The notes under the pieces were generated by a model. That model saw nothing but the letters and a program-made list of their open reading frames with translations, searched no databases and was not told the DNA's origin. A stretch of DNA of 64,000 nucleotides, from NCBI RefSeq assembly GCF_000317105.1, contig NC_019693.1:2480001-2544000 (forward strand). Direction: 5' to 3'. The DNA is from Oscillatoria acuminata PCC 6304. GTDB taxonomy: Bacteria; Cyanobacteriota; Cyanobacteriia; Cyanobacteriales; Laspinemataceae. Positions 35,893-45,132 of the stretch are shown here, in pieces (the stretch's first letter is position 1; each line of letters starts with the position of its first letter). Position numbers and translations under genes: made by a program.

Positions 35893-36960
35893 ATGACGGA
35901 TCATCTCACTAAAGTAGCCTATCAAACGGTTCAAAACAGCAAAACCTATTTTAGTCTGGCTCATAAATCTATCAGCACCCAGTTACTCAAAACCTTCGCA
36001 CCCCCCCGCGAATCTCAGACGAATCCCATCTCCCCCAAGCTGTTAATGCTGATTCGGGAACGACTCGATCGCCTGATTGAAACGGACTGGAATGATGCAG
36101 AACGGGGTATCTATCCGACGGATCTGCTTTTTGATCATCCCTGGGAAGACTTTTTGCGCCACTATCCGTTGCTTTGTTTAGATATGCCCCAAGTCTGGAT
36201 GCGATCGCAACAAAACAAGCATCAGGAATTTGCCTCGGACATCGATACCACCCGCTATCCAGCCTACTACCTGCAAAATTTCCATCACCAAACCGATGGG
36301 TATTTAAGTGAAAATTCGGCGAACTTATATGATTTACAGGTAGAACTGTTATTTAATGGGTCTGCCGATGCCATGCGTCGGAGAATTTTAGCCCCTTTAA
36401 AGCGATCGCTCAATACGTGGCCTGCCATTCCTCAAAATCAACTCCGGATTTTAGATGTGGCCTGTGGCACCGGGCGCACCCTAAAATTCCTCCGAGGAAT
36501 GCTCCCCAAAGCTGCACTTTTTGGCATCGATTTATCCCCGGCTTATTTGCGAAAAGCGAATGAAATCCTGTCTCAAATTCCGGGAGAATTACCCCAACTC
36601 TCTCAGGCGAATGCAGAAGAAATACCCTATCGAGATGATTATTTTCATGGAGTAACGAGTGTTTTCCTGTTTCATGAACTACCGGCCCACGCTCGACAAA
36701 CTGTGATTAATGAATGTTTTCGGGTTTTGAAACCGGGGGGGAGTTTGACCCTTTGTGATTCTATTCAAGTGAGTGATTCTCCTGAATTAAAGGAAGTTAT
36801 GGAAAACTTTCCTCAGATTTTTCATGAACCCTATTACCGGAATTATATCCAGGATGATTTAGTCCAGCGGTTAGAAACAGCAGGGTTTACGGATATTCAA
36901 ACGGAAACCCATTTCATGAGTAAATATTGGACCGCCTGTAAACCTCACTTGAGTGAATAG
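35893..36960 (+). CDS. Class I SAM-dependent methyltransferase
   Basis: A 355-residue protein. The C-terminal two-thirds is a Methyltransf_11/25-type fold: motif I LDVACGTGRTLKFL, acidic end of strand 2 (FGIDLSPAYL), motif post-I ANAEEIPYRDDYF, and RVLKPGGSLTLCDS. The N-terminal ~180 residues are specific to a cyanobacterial group (HPWEDFLRHYP...). Substrate unknown; small molecules such as quinones or lipids are typical. Independent transcription unit after the glnA terminator. Confidence 0.88.
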   Translation: MTDHLTKVAYQTVQNSKTYFSLAHKSISTQLLKTFAPPRESQTNPISPKLLMLIRERLDRLIETDWNDAERGIYPTDLLFDHPWEDFLRHYPLLCLDMPQVWMRSQQNKHQEFASDIDTTRYPAYYLQNFHHQTDGYLSENSANLYDLQVELLFNGSADAMRRRILAPLKRSLNTWPAIPQNQLRILDVACGTGRTLKFLRGMLPKAALFGIDLSPAYLRKANEILSQIPGELPQLSQANAEEIPYRDDYFHGVTSVFLFHELPAHARQTVINECFRVLKPGGSLTLCDSIQVSDSPELKEVMENFPQIFHEPYYRNYIQDDLVQRLETAGFTDIQTETHFMSKYWTACKPHLSE

Positions 36961-37163
36961 GTGGGGCGACTTGAAAGAGGCGATCGCCTTCTATGGCGGA
37001 GGCGATCGCCCCCATCCAATCAGCCGCCACCCTAAGTCATCCTTAGCTCAGAATTATCAATACCAGCGCAATATATCAGTCCTTGGAGAGTAGACAAAAA
37101 CAGCATGGATACGCTATACAGGGTCTAGGAAAAACCCAACGATGCACCAGTAGGAACCTGATC

Positions 37164-37640
37164 ATGACAAGCGACTTAGAAACCCAATGCACTCCCATCC
37201 CTTCCACGGAAGAGTTATTAGACGAGTCTTCAGAGACTAACCTGGTAGAGGAACTTGAAACCGTCATTGGCAGTTTGGCTCAGGACCAAAAGGTGATGTT
37301 CGCGCTCAACGAATCGGGTCATCTTTGGAAATTCAAATACGGTACCGTTGAGGTGTTCGTGCAACTGTCAGGAACCAGTGATGAGGATACCTTAACAGTT
37401 TGGTCCTTCGTCCTCCAACTCCCCGCCAAGAACGAACCGGAGTTAATGCGGAAGTTATTGGAAATGAACTGGTTGAGCACGTATGAAGCCCACTTTGGCA
37501 TTGTGGACGAACGGATTACGGTCCTCTGTAGCCGCACCGTCATGGACCTCAATCCCAGCGAAATTTCGCGATGCGTCACCATCGTAGCGGCGATCGCTGA
37601 TGAAAATGATGAAAAACTGCTGGCGGAATACGGACAATAG
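37164..37640 (+). CDS. YbjN domain protein
   Basis: A 158-residue protein; I chose the ATG at 37164, preceded by AGGA, over an upstream non-ATG start. The fold type (about 30-150: TVEVFVQLSGTSDEDTLTVWSFVLQLP, LLEMNWLSTYEAHFGI, ERITVLCSRTVMDL) matches the YbjN / secretion-chaperone-like family. Relatives in cyanobacteria are soluble and poorly characterised, some linked to stress. No neighbouring partner suggests a role. Confidence 0.8.
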   Translation: MTSDLETQCTPIPSTEELLDESSETNLVEELETVIGSLAQDQKVMFALNESGHLWKFKYGTVEVFVQLSGTSDEDTLTVWSFVLQLPAKNEPELMRKLLEMNWLSTYEAHFGIVDERITVLCSRTVMDLNPSEISRCVTIVAAIADENDEKLLAEYGQ

Positions 37641-37746
37641 GTGTAAAGGGACATTTGTCGTTTGTCATTTGGATTGTTGAATACTCACCGACCAAGGACC
37701 AACGACCAAGGAGCAACGACCAATCAGCGTCCCAAATGGCGCATTT

Positions 37747-37808
37747 AAAAGCGCGGTGCGTGTTTCTAAAAACGCGGTGCGTGTTTAAAAGGCGCGGTGC
37801 GTGTTTTA
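37747..37808. repeat. Three tandem GCGCGGTGCGTGTTT repeats
   Basis: Three direct copies of (A/G)CGCGGTGCGTGTTT at spacings of about 22 bp, the last overlapping the stop codon of the minus-strand gene. Heptamer-type repeats (ACCAAGG) precede them at 37690-37725. Confidence 0.75.
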
Positions 37809-39461
37809 GTTCTCTGGAATCACATAAGATGCGGCGCGACCTTGGCCCTGTAATTTCAACTGGTTGGCAGCAGCCAACTTCCGTAATAATCGGCTAGCTT
37901 GGTCTTCATTGATCCGGCAAAGTTCTACCGCCAGTTTTCTGGTAATTTTGCCGTGCGTCTTTACATATTGAAGCACCATGTACTCCTGTTGGATAGGTTC
38001 AAAGCCAGCTTGCCGAATATAATCAGCGGATTGTCCTAATTCTCGGTAAACTTGAGGACTGAGGGTGTAAGTGCGTCCTTTTTTGATGCCGTGGGCTTCC
38101 ACTAAACCGGCTTCGACCAATCGTTCTAACACACTACGGGCGATCGCCTCATCACGTTGAATCGCTTGGGCGAGGGTAGCTGTATCTAACCGTCTCTCCT
38201 GTCGCAATTGACCCAAAGCGATTAAAGATTCAACCGGAAGGGGACTTTGGCGGCGATTTTCTTCTTCCGTAACGACGCGCAATAGTCCTAAGTCCGCTTC
38301 GCCTCCGGGTAATCTAACGACCACAGAATGGGGATTTGTGCCTTGGTAGTCGGGGGCGGATCTGCCATAGCGCAATAACCCTTGGTAGATTAAGTCTACG
38401 CCGCGCCCCGTGCGTTCCGCGAGTCCGATACGTTTGAGGGCATCGGCTAAAAAAGGGTTTCGGGGTCTAGGTTCCACCACCAGCAGATTCTCTAGGGTAA
38501 CTCCTTCGACAAATCCGCCTGGGTTGCTGATGACAATGCCGTAATTTTCCCAGCGGACGTGAATGGCAGCCGCCTTGGTGTAATCTCGGTGGATCAGAGC
38601 GTTAACGAAAGCTTCCCGAAAGGCGCGGCGATCGTAGTTGGGAACGGGGACACGAAATAAACCAATCTGCACTTCATCTTCTTCTACGCGCACCTCAAAC
38701 TGTTCGATCACTCGCTCAAAAAGTTTTAGCAGGGGGATGCGGTAAAAGTCATTCACTCGCACTTGGGTGCCGTCGAGGACTTGAAAGGCGACTTCGTGGG
38801 TGGGTAAATGTTGGCGGAGGGTGCTTTCTCGTCCTAAAATCAGCAGTCCCGTAACGGTGGGGAGGCGAAGACCATTTTCTGAACGCACGAACCCTAAAGC
38901 GCCGTCGAGTTCTTCATCGGCTAAGGAAAGCAGAGTGCGATCGCCGCCATAGCGTTCGATTAATTGGCGCAGACGTTCCCGTTCTAAGGGGTCAAAGTCA
39001 GCTACCGACGACCCAGGGACGGGTAATGCGGAGTAATCCAGAAGCCCTAAATCGGACTGACGAGTTGCAAATTCGTAGGGATAGAAGGGAACGCACTGAG
39101 GGGTACCATCGACTTGCAGGCGACGGCGTTGTAGCAGTCCGTCGGATGTTGCTACAATGCGATGAGATTTGGGAACTTCAATGCAGGCAATCGGATATCC
39201 TTCTTCTTGCAATGCTGTAACCCGCACGCTAACTGGGGGGTTGGTGCGGTTGGCGATCATCGCCGCTAGGGAGGAGAGATTTTGATGTTTGGAATGCAAA
39301 CCCGTGACTTGACCGTTATCTTCTACACCCAGGTAAATTTCACCCCCCTCCGTATTGGCAAGGCAGACGACGGTGGCAATTAGATCCTTATCCGATAAGG
39401 CAGCGCGATCGCTTTTAAACTCGACGGTGAGAGATTCTCGTTCGGGTATGGTGCGTGTCAT
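37806..39461 (-). CDS. AlbA_2 (Schlafen-like) domain putative transcriptional regulator
   Basis: A 551-residue protein of the COG2865 type. The N-terminal AlbA_2 domain (about 8-125) shows ESLTVEFKSD and NTEGGEIYLGVEDNG. The middle has an HATPase_c_4-like part (RRAFREAFVNALIHRDYT, NPGGFVEG), and the C-terminus carries winged-helix segments (about 400-550) that would bind DNA. Members are regulators often found near mobile or toxin genes; it is sometimes labelled RecG-related but has no helicase motifs. Downstream of a decayed toxin-antitoxin pair on the same strand. Confidence 0.82.
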   Translation of the reverse strand: MTRTIPERESLTVEFKSDRAALSDKDLIATVVCLANTEGGEIYLGVEDNGQVTGLHSKHQNLSSLAAMIANRTNPPVSVRVTALQEEGYPIACIEVPKSHRIVATSDGLLQRRRLQVDGTPQCVPFYPYEFATRQSDLGLLDYSALPVPGSSVADFDPLERERLRQLIERYGGDRTLLSLADEELDGALGFVRSENGLRLPTVTGLLILGRESTLRQHLPTHEVAFQVLDGTQVRVNDFYRIPLLKLFERVIEQFEVRVEEDEVQIGLFRVPVPNYDRRAFREAFVNALIHRDYTKAAAIHVRWENYGIVISNPGGFVEGVTLENLLVVEPRPRNPFLADALKRIGLAERTGRGVDLIYQGLLRYGRSAPDYQGTNPHSVVVRLPGGEADLGLLRVVTEEENRRQSPLPVESLIALGQLRQERRLDTATLAQAIQRDEAIARSVLERLVEAGLVEAHGIKKGRTYTLSPQVYRELGQSADYIRQAGFEPIQQEYMVLQYVKTHGKITRKLAVELCRINEDQASRLLRKLAAANQLKLQGQGRAASYVIPEN

Positions 39462-39537
39462 GTAGAAGGTTAAAGCAGTGGGTCATTATTATTTTAAGGA
39501 AACAGTCCCTTGACTGGAACTGGTATTTAGGGAAATG

Positions 39538-39762
39538 TCACCATTGAAATCCCCTCCCCTTCATGGAATCAGGTTTCTGCTCGATTACTAAACGCCCTCG
39601 TTCAATCAAGTAAGAAATTTCTACAATAGAAATTGCAGAAAAATAGATGAAATCTCCCACACTTGCTGCTTGTTCTAAAGCATTTAATGCTGCGGGAGAA
39701 AGTCTGGGCAGGTCAAAAACATACCAAATTAGGGTATGCGTATCTGCTACGACGGATGACAT
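39538..39762 (-). pseudogene. PIN-domain toxin, truncated (VapC-like)
   Basis: The start ATG at 39762 overlaps the antitoxin stop (TAATG). The first 60 residues match a VapC/PIN ribonuclease (ADTHTLIWYVFD, FSAISIVEISYLIERGRL), but the protein stops after about 74 residues where ~130 are expected. The second acidic cluster of the active site is missing, so no nuclease activity is expected. Confidence 0.8.
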
Positions 39763-39986
39763 TAAATCATCTCCCGGGGAAAATTTCCCCACATTTCTTT
39801 CCGGGCTTGGGCAATGTCTTCTTCCGTAATATCAATTTTTAAATCAGCACACAATCCTTTAACGCTCTTTAACGGTCGCTGATGCGGGTTCTTTTGATGA
39901 AGAAACTCCGCAAAATCTAAGACTTCTTGCTGCTTATCGGGGGATAATGTCCGCAACTTTTCTAAAACGGCCTGTTCTAAATTCAT
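39762..39986 (-). CDS. VapB-type antitoxin (DUF2281-like)
   Basis: A 74-residue protein with the LSPDKQQEVLDFAEFLHQK segment typical of DUF2281 antitoxins and the C-terminal module SVKGLCADLKIDITEEDIAQARKEMWG, which in such systems wraps the PIN toxin. It stands directly upstream of, and overlaps, the toxin start. The antitoxin is intact whereas its toxin is truncated. A paralogous tail is found in the gene at 63104. Confidence 0.82.
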   Translation of the reverse strand: MNLEQAVLEKLRTLSPDKQQEVLDFAEFLHQKNPHQRPLKSVKGLCADLKIDITEEDIAQARKEMWGNFPREMI

Positions 39987-40253
39987 GGGTTCAGTTCCTC
40001 CGCCATCCTGATAGGATAATTTTTGCTCTTTGGTTAATTCAGTCTAACAAATCTTCCTTCCATTATTCAAGCATCGATTCAACGGGGTTCTGGGAGTTGT
40101 TCGATTTAACAACAAAAGCTGTTAACCTGCTCTGTGGAATAAGTGGGTTAACGGGAGGTAAGATGTCTATATTGTTCCAAGGATAATGAGTCGTAACTCT
40201 CCCGTTTATCTACAGGCTCCTACCCTATCGAAAGCACCTTTCAGGCTTTACTG

Positions 40254-41075
40254 ATGCACAGTCCCCTTTGGCGATTGATTCCACCCATTCAGGTGAGCGG
40301 TTCCATGCAGATGAGAATCGATTTATGGTTGTTAGAACAGTATCTCTCGGGGAATCATCCCCCGGTTTTGCGATTTTATACCTGGGACCCGGTGGCGATT
40401 TCTCTGGGTTACCATCAACGGCGCTGGCCCCAACGGTGGGAGGAGTTAAGGTGGCAGGGGATGCCGATTGAGTTGGTGCGGCGTCCGACTGGGGGTCGGG
40501 CGGTGTTGCATCACGGAGATTTGACTTATATGGTGGTGATGTCGGATCCGGATGTTGGGGAGGGGACAGGGGCGAAACGCTCTCCTGTGGGAGGATATGA
40601 GGCGATTTGTGAGTTTTTAATCGCGGGTTGGCGCAGTTTGGGGGTGGCGTTACAGTATGGTCGGGCGGGACGGGGATACCGGCAGACGGCGAATTGTTTT
40701 GCGACGGCAACGGGTGCAGATTTGGTGTTGCCGTCGGGGGAAAAGTTTATTGGCAGTGCTCAACTCCGGCGCAATGGGGCGGTTTTGCAGCAGGGTTCGA
40801 TGCAGTTAAACCCGTCGCCGGAGTTGTTTTCTGAGGTTTTTGGAACGGAAGGGCGGGTGCATTCGGGGTTGCCGATTCTATCTTTGCCGTTGGAGGTGCT
40901 CCGGGAATGGGCGATCGCCTCTTTAGTAGAGTCGGCTTCCAGTTGTTTCGGGGTGCAGTTGATTTCTCAACCTCTTTCTGAGGGTGAATGGGACGAAATC
41001 AACTGCTTCAGTCATCCTAATTTGGTCTGTGGGGAAGACTCAAAGGAGGGTTCTGAGCGGGGTGACGGGTGTTAG
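40254..41075 (+). CDS. Lipoate/octanoyl-protein ligase family protein (LplA-like)
   Basis: A 273-residue BPL/LplA/LipB-fold protein. Signature segments: substrate-pocket motif RRPTGGRAVLHHGDLTY, and GEKFIGSAQLRRNGAVLQQGSM with the binding lysine. The family transfers lipoyl or octanoyl groups to lipoyl domains of 2-oxoacid dehydrogenases and glycine cleavage protein H. Whether it is a ligase or an octanoyltransferase (LipM-like) cannot be told. Sits alone; a MITE lies 32 bp after its stop. Confidence 0.87.
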   Translation: MHSPLWRLIPPIQVSGSMQMRIDLWLLEQYLSGNHPPVLRFYTWDPVAISLGYHQRRWPQRWEELRWQGMPIELVRRPTGGRAVLHHGDLTYMVVMSDPDVGEGTGAKRSPVGGYEAICEFLIAGWRSLGVALQYGRAGRGYRQTANCFATATGADLVLPSGEKFIGSAQLRRNGAVLQQGSMQLNPSPELFSEVFGTEGRVHSGLPILSLPLEVLREWAIASLVESASSCFGVQLISQPLSEGEWDEINCFSHPNLVCGEDSKEGSERGDGC

Positions 41076-41107
41076 GAGGTTTAACGATTGAAGGGGTGAA
41101 AGCCAAA

Positions 41108-41265
41108 GGGAGCATCTCAATTTTGCCTAAAAACCAGTCTGACCTCTCCCCAAACCCCTCCCCTAAGAGGGGAGGGGCTTTGAGACTGCCATTTCCGGCT
41201 CCCCCTTCCCTAGACAGGGAAGGGGGCTGGGGGGTTAGGTCTCTTGAACAAATTGAGATGCTCCC
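41108..41265. mobile_element. MITE, copy 2, same terminal inverted repeats as 3107-3316
   Basis: Begins GGGAGCATCTCAATTT and ends AAATTGAGATGCTCCC, the same 16-bp perfect terminal repeats as copy 1, in reverse overall orientation and about 50 bp shorter inside. AGCCAAA stands outside both ends (41101-41107 and 41267-41273), a target duplication of 7-8 bp with one mismatch. It lies between the lipoate ligase gene and the end of the M50 protease gene. Confidence 0.85.
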
Positions 41266-41284
41266 CAGCCAAAATTGGAGCGGA

Positions 41285-42523
41285 TCACTTTTTCAGATGG
41301 CTTACCTCTTTTTCGGTGATGGAGTTGGCGGTTGCTTTGGCGATCGCCGCAATCCCAAATCCTGGCGGATAACTTCCCTCTTGTTTAATCTGCTGAATTT
41401 GTTCGCGTTGGAGCGGTAAATTCAATTTTTTCCCGACGGTGGCGACGATATCCCCACGATCAATAATTCCAGAAACTGCACCGGCTGGGGAAAGGACAGT
41501 AATATAAGGTAAACTGTTGATTTCCATCCGATTAATGACCTCAACTAAGTTACTATTTTCGTCAACAGTAATAATCTCAGGCAGGGGATGTACAATTTCT
41601 AACAAGGTTTGCGTCTGCCACTGACTCCGTTCGATTGAGCGCAAATCTTCTAAAGAAATCATGCCTCGATAGCGGCCATCAGAGGCGGCAAAATAGGCGG
41701 GGTAACGCTGCTCGGTTTGGAGGTAGTCTCCGGCAAATTCATTTAAGGTCATTTTGGCATCGACAACCCGAAAGTTACGGGTCATGGCATCTTGAGCTTT
41801 GAGTTGGAGTAGAGCCTGTTGTAAGGTGGCTAGGCGATCGTAGGCGTTGGCGTTGCGGACGGCAAACCAGCCAATTAAGGCAATCCAAATGCCCCCTAAG
41901 CTATTGGCGAGTAACAAGACGGACAGTCCGAGGGCGATCGCAGTAAAACCGAGGGTTTTTCCCGCTTGGGCTGCCCAATGCACGGCTTGAAAGCGATTTC
42001 CACTAATTTTCCAGATAATCGCTTTCAAAATTTGCCCGCCATCAAGGGGGAGTCCGGGAATCAGGTTAAATAATGCCAAGACGAGGTTAATACTGGATAA
42101 ATCCCGGGCGACGACGGCAACGGGTGAGGTCCCGGGGACGAGTCCGGCGATGACTCCGAGGACGGCAAATAAGCTAAAACTCACGGCAGGTCCAGCGATC
42201 GCCACTTGAAAGGCTTCTTCTGGGGTCTTGGATTCCTGTTCAATGGCAGCGACTCCCCCAAAAATAAACAGGGTAATCGAGTTGACTTTGATTCCTTGCG
42301 ATTGAGCGACTAAACTATGACCAAGTTCGTGGAGTAATACAGAAGCAAACAGCAACAGGGCTAATCCTAACCCGGTTCCCCAGGCGATCGCAGGCTCCCA
42401 TTGTTGTTGTTCTGCATACTGCCCTGCATTTAATACGGTGACTAAAGAGAGGATAATCAACCATGAATAATCTATATAAAGCGGGATGCCAAATACCATC
42501 CCAATTCGCCAACCAGGTTGCAT
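41285..42523 (-). CDS. Site-2 protease family membrane metalloprotease with CBS domains
   Basis: A 412-residue M50 protease. The start is the ATG at 42523 (MQPGWRIG) with AGGAAAA upstream. Several membrane helices in the first ~240 residues carry the zinc motif HELGH and the third-ligand motif NLIPGLPLDGGQ. Two CBS repeats follow (about 255-375), which often sense adenylates. Family members cut membrane-bound regulators within the bilayer (SpoIVFB/Rip3 group). Target unknown. Confidence 0.92.
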   Translation of the reverse strand: MQPGWRIGMVFGIPLYIDYSWLIILSLVTVLNAGQYAEQQQWEPAIAWGTGLGLALLLFASVLLHELGHSLVAQSQGIKVNSITLFIFGGVAAIEQESKTPEEAFQVAIAGPAVSFSLFAVLGVIAGLVPGTSPVAVVARDLSSINLVLALFNLIPGLPLDGGQILKAIIWKISGNRFQAVHWAAQAGKTLGFTAIALGLSVLLLANSLGGIWIALIGWFAVRNANAYDRLATLQQALLQLKAQDAMTRNFRVVDAKMTLNEFAGDYLQTEQRYPAYFAASDGRYRGMISLEDLRSIERSQWQTQTLLEIVHPLPEIITVDENSNLVEVINRMEINSLPYITVLSPAGAVSGIIDRGDIVATVGKKLNLPLQREQIQQIKQEGSYPPGFGIAAIAKATANSITEKEVSHLKK

Positions 42524-43242
42524 AAAATTTTCCTTAATTTTTAGTGATGTTGTTTGCCTTGATCCGGCACATCGCGATCCAGCCAATCTGAGAATTCAAT
42601 CCGGCTTTCTTCTATTCTACTAATTTTTAGGGCGCAACTGACTGGTAGGAGGTGAGTACAGTGCATGGGTTGCAGGGGAGAGGCTGGGAAAAAATGGAGG
42701 GCGCTATTCTTTTCTAATTTTTTGGAAAAGATAGGTCAGTTTTTAGGGAGATGAACGATAATTTTTGTTGAGGAAAGCAGAAACAATCCCATAGCAGTTG
42801 TTTTCTGGAGTTCCAAGGATGTTAGGGGGGGTTGATTGCAGAGGAATGGAACCGTTGGGGAACCCTAACGACTTTTCTGTTGTATTCGATAAAGTTGGCT
42901 AGAGGCTAGTTTAAATCATGATGGCAATAAAATTCATCCGGGGGAGCATCTTACTCCCTGATTCAGAGTAGGGTGTAAGATGCTCCCACTCCTTTGCAGA
43001 ATTAGCATTGCCCAATTCCTACAAAAGATGCTATCAATACAACACTTCTCCCGGTGCGATCGCCACCATCTGGATGGGAGAAGCAACAGGGACCCCCTAG
43101 AACTGGGTACAGGTTGAGATTCAAAGGATGACGATCGCCCCAGAGGAACTCAGGCGATCGCCCGGTTCGCTCTGGGGCGATCGGTGAACTTGAGGCTGTC
43201 CTGGGCGGCAATCAGTCATCCCAGACTTACCCATCAATTTCC
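42524..43242. other. Intergenic region with small inverted repeat
   Basis: Convergent/divergent spacer of about 0.7 kb before psaK's end. The only structure seen is the inverted repeat at 42942-42987; a HIP1-rich stretch at 43050-43190 holds no supportable gene. Confidence 0.4.
42942..42987. repeat. Short inverted repeat with MITE-like ends
   Basis: GGGAGCATCTTAC and GTAAGATGCTCCC are exact complements enclosing 20 bp. The outer ten bases GGGAGCATCT equal the ends of the MITEs at 3107 and 41108, so this may be an end-to-end deletion remnant. Confidence 0.7.
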
Positions 43243-43518
43243 CTACAGAACACCCGCATTGCTTAATCCTAAGATCAATCCGGTCCCGATCAGGTGACCG
43301 AAACTGAGGGTTGCCAGCAGTTCAGGAAAGCCAAATTTCTTTAAGACTGGAGGCATTCCCACGGGCAAACCTGGTCCTTTGCCGGGATTCTGGATGGCTC
43401 GGTAGCCAATGATGATTGCAAATAGATTAGCCAGGATCATCACCAGTCCAACCGCTGGAGACCAGTTTGGGGTCGGGGGTACGGTTGAGGTAACTGCGAG
43501 TAAGGTTGTGTAAAGCAA
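43243..43518 (-). CDS. psaK: Photosystem I subunit PsaK
   Basis: A 91-residue thylakoid membrane protein with two hydrophobic helices (WSPAVGLVMILANLFAIIIGY and LLATLSFGHLIGTGLILGL) separated by a Gly/Pro/Lys loop, the PsaK layout. It sits at the periphery of photosystem I and helps couple antennae. The start is a TTG at 43518, supported by AAAGGAG eight bases upstream and by alignment with the usual ML(T/Y)TTLLA start. Monocistronic. Confidence 0.93.
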   Translation of the reverse strand: MLYTTLLAVTSTVPPTPNWSPAVGLVMILANLFAIIIGYRAIQNPGKGPGLPVGMPPVLKKFGFPELLATLSFGHLIGTGLILGLSNAGVL

Positions 43519-43663
43519 GTTTGTATCTCCTTTGTGGATAAATCAGTTCAATGACTGGAATTATAAGAATTTATCGGCAAAAAAGAAAATTTTGTATTAA
43601 TCCTTTACAAAAACTTACACTTTTGAAACAAATTGTAATAATTGCCAGGAGAAAAATCTTAAA

Positions 43664-44305
43664 ATGCGCGTTAAAATTTGCGGAATTACGAAACCGGAGC
43701 AGGGGGTGGCGATCGCCAATCTAGGGGCTACGGCTCTGGGTTTTATCTGTGTGCCGACTTCCCCTCGCTATGTGACAGATTTACAGATTCAGCAAATGGT
43801 TCAGGCGTTGGATGGGCTACTGATTGATCGCATTGGCGTATTTGCACATACCACAACTGAGATTATTTGTCAAACTGTTGAAGTAGGAAGATTAACCGGA
43901 GTGCAACTGCATGGCGAGGAATCTGTGGAATTTTGCGATCGCCTACGCCAAGGGTTACCCGAAGGGGTGGAAATCCTCAAAGCGATCCGCGTCAAAGCTG
44001 CAACAGACTTAGATAAAGCGAAGGATTATCTCCCCGTTGTGGATACCTTGCTGCTGGATGCTTACCATCCCGGACTCTTGGGGGGAACAGGGCAAACCCT
44101 GGACTGGAATCTGTTGCAACAGTTTAAACCCGGTTGCCCTTGGCTGTTGGCTGGGGGACTGACCCCGGAAAATATCCAAGGGGCGATCGCCCAAGTCAAA
44201 CCCCCCGGTATCGACCTCTCCAGTGGAGTAGAGCGATCGCCGGGGGACAAAGACCTCGCCAAAGTTGCGGAATTGTTCTTCAAGCTCAAATTGTCCGTCA
44301 GTTAG
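43664..44305 (+). CDS. trpF: Phosphoribosylanthranilate isomerase
   Basis: A 213-residue TIM-barrel enzyme of tryptophan synthesis that isomerises N-(5-phosphoribosyl)anthranilate to CdRP. Catalytic Cys in VKICGIT near the N-terminus and Asp in TLLLDAY, phosphate-binding [11 protein letters not shown] and SSGVE are all present. The ATG follows GGAGAAAAATCTTAAA. No other trp genes are nearby, usual for cyanobacteria. Confidence 0.96.
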   Translation: MRVKICGITKPEQGVAIANLGATALGFICVPTSPRYVTDLQIQQMVQALDGLLIDRIGVFAHTTTEIICQTVEVGRLTGVQLHGEESVEFCDRLRQGLPEGVEILKAIRVKAATDLDKAKDYLPVVDTLLLDAYHPGLLGGTGQTLDWNLLQQFKPGCPWLLAGGLTPENIQGAIAQVKPPGIDLSSGVERSPGDKDLAKVAELFFKLKLSVS

Positions 44306-44355
44306 CTATCCGAACCTACTTGACAACTCAGCCGTCACCCTGTATAATTCTTTTT

Positions 44356-45132
44356 CTAAAAGAAAGAGGGTTGATGACGAATCAGGTTAAGAAACTCTTC
44401 CCGAGTCTTTTGCTCTTCCTGGAATTGACCCACCATCGCACTGGTTACCGTCCAGGAACCCGGTTTTTGGACCCCCCGCATGACCATGCACATATGAGTT
44501 GCTTCCATGACGACAGCCACCCCTTTCGGTTCTAAAATGCTTTGAATGGCTTCGGCGACCTGGCGGGTGAGGCGCTCTTGCACCTGAAGCCTGCGGCTGT
44601 ACATCTCGACGATACGGGCGAGTTTGCTCAATCCCACAACTTTTTCATTGGGGATATAGGCAACATGGGCGCGGCCCATAAACGGAAGCATATGGTGTTC
44701 GCAGAGGCTGAAGAAATTAATATCTCGCACCAGTACCATCTCGTTATGTCCTTCGTCAAAGATGGCTCCATTCAACAATTCTTCTAACGATTGATTGTAA
44801 CCACTCGTCAGAAAACGCATGGCATCCGCCGCCCGTTTTGGGGTCTTGAGTAACCCTTCCCGTTCTGGATCTTCCCCAACCCCGATGAGCACTTCGCGGA
44901 ACGCCTCCATCATTTGATCGGCGCTTTCTGCCGGGGGTTGATGAATATTGGCTTGAGCACCATTTAAGGTATTGCGATCGGGCCGAGTCTCAATGCGAGG
45001 AGTTTTGTCTGAGGTTTGGGCAGATTTCATACCATTTCCAGTCTCGGGTAATTGGGATCCGTGGGAAGCAGCAATAGTCATAAAAGATGTATGAGAGTGA
45101 GAGAGGTTTACAGATACTTCAAGTCCAGACAT
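44356..45132 (-). CDS. folE: GTP cyclohydrolase I
   Basis: A 258-residue enzyme (core about 65-250) converting GTP to dihydroneopterin triphosphate, the first step to folate and, in cyanobacteria, biopterin glucosides. Zinc ligands are in [10 protein letters not shown] and [25 protein letters not shown] and [18 protein letters not shown] are diagnostic. The first ~60 residues are a variable extension; an internal ATG at 45081 is an alternative start. Its 3' end lies 50 bp from trpF, convergent. Confidence 0.96.
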   Translation of the reverse strand: MSGLEVSVNLSHSHTSFMTIAASHGSQLPETGNGMKSAQTSDKTPRIETRPDRNTLNGAQANIHQPPAESADQMMEAFREVLIGVGEDPEREGLLKTPKRAADAMRFLTSGYNQSLEELLNGAIFDEGHNEMVLVRDINFFSLCEHHMLPFMGRAHVAYIPNEKVVGLSKLARIVEMYSRRLQVQERLTRQVAEAIQSILEPKGVAVVMEATHMCMVMRGVQKPGSWTVTSAMVGQFQEEQKTREEFLNLIRHQPSFF

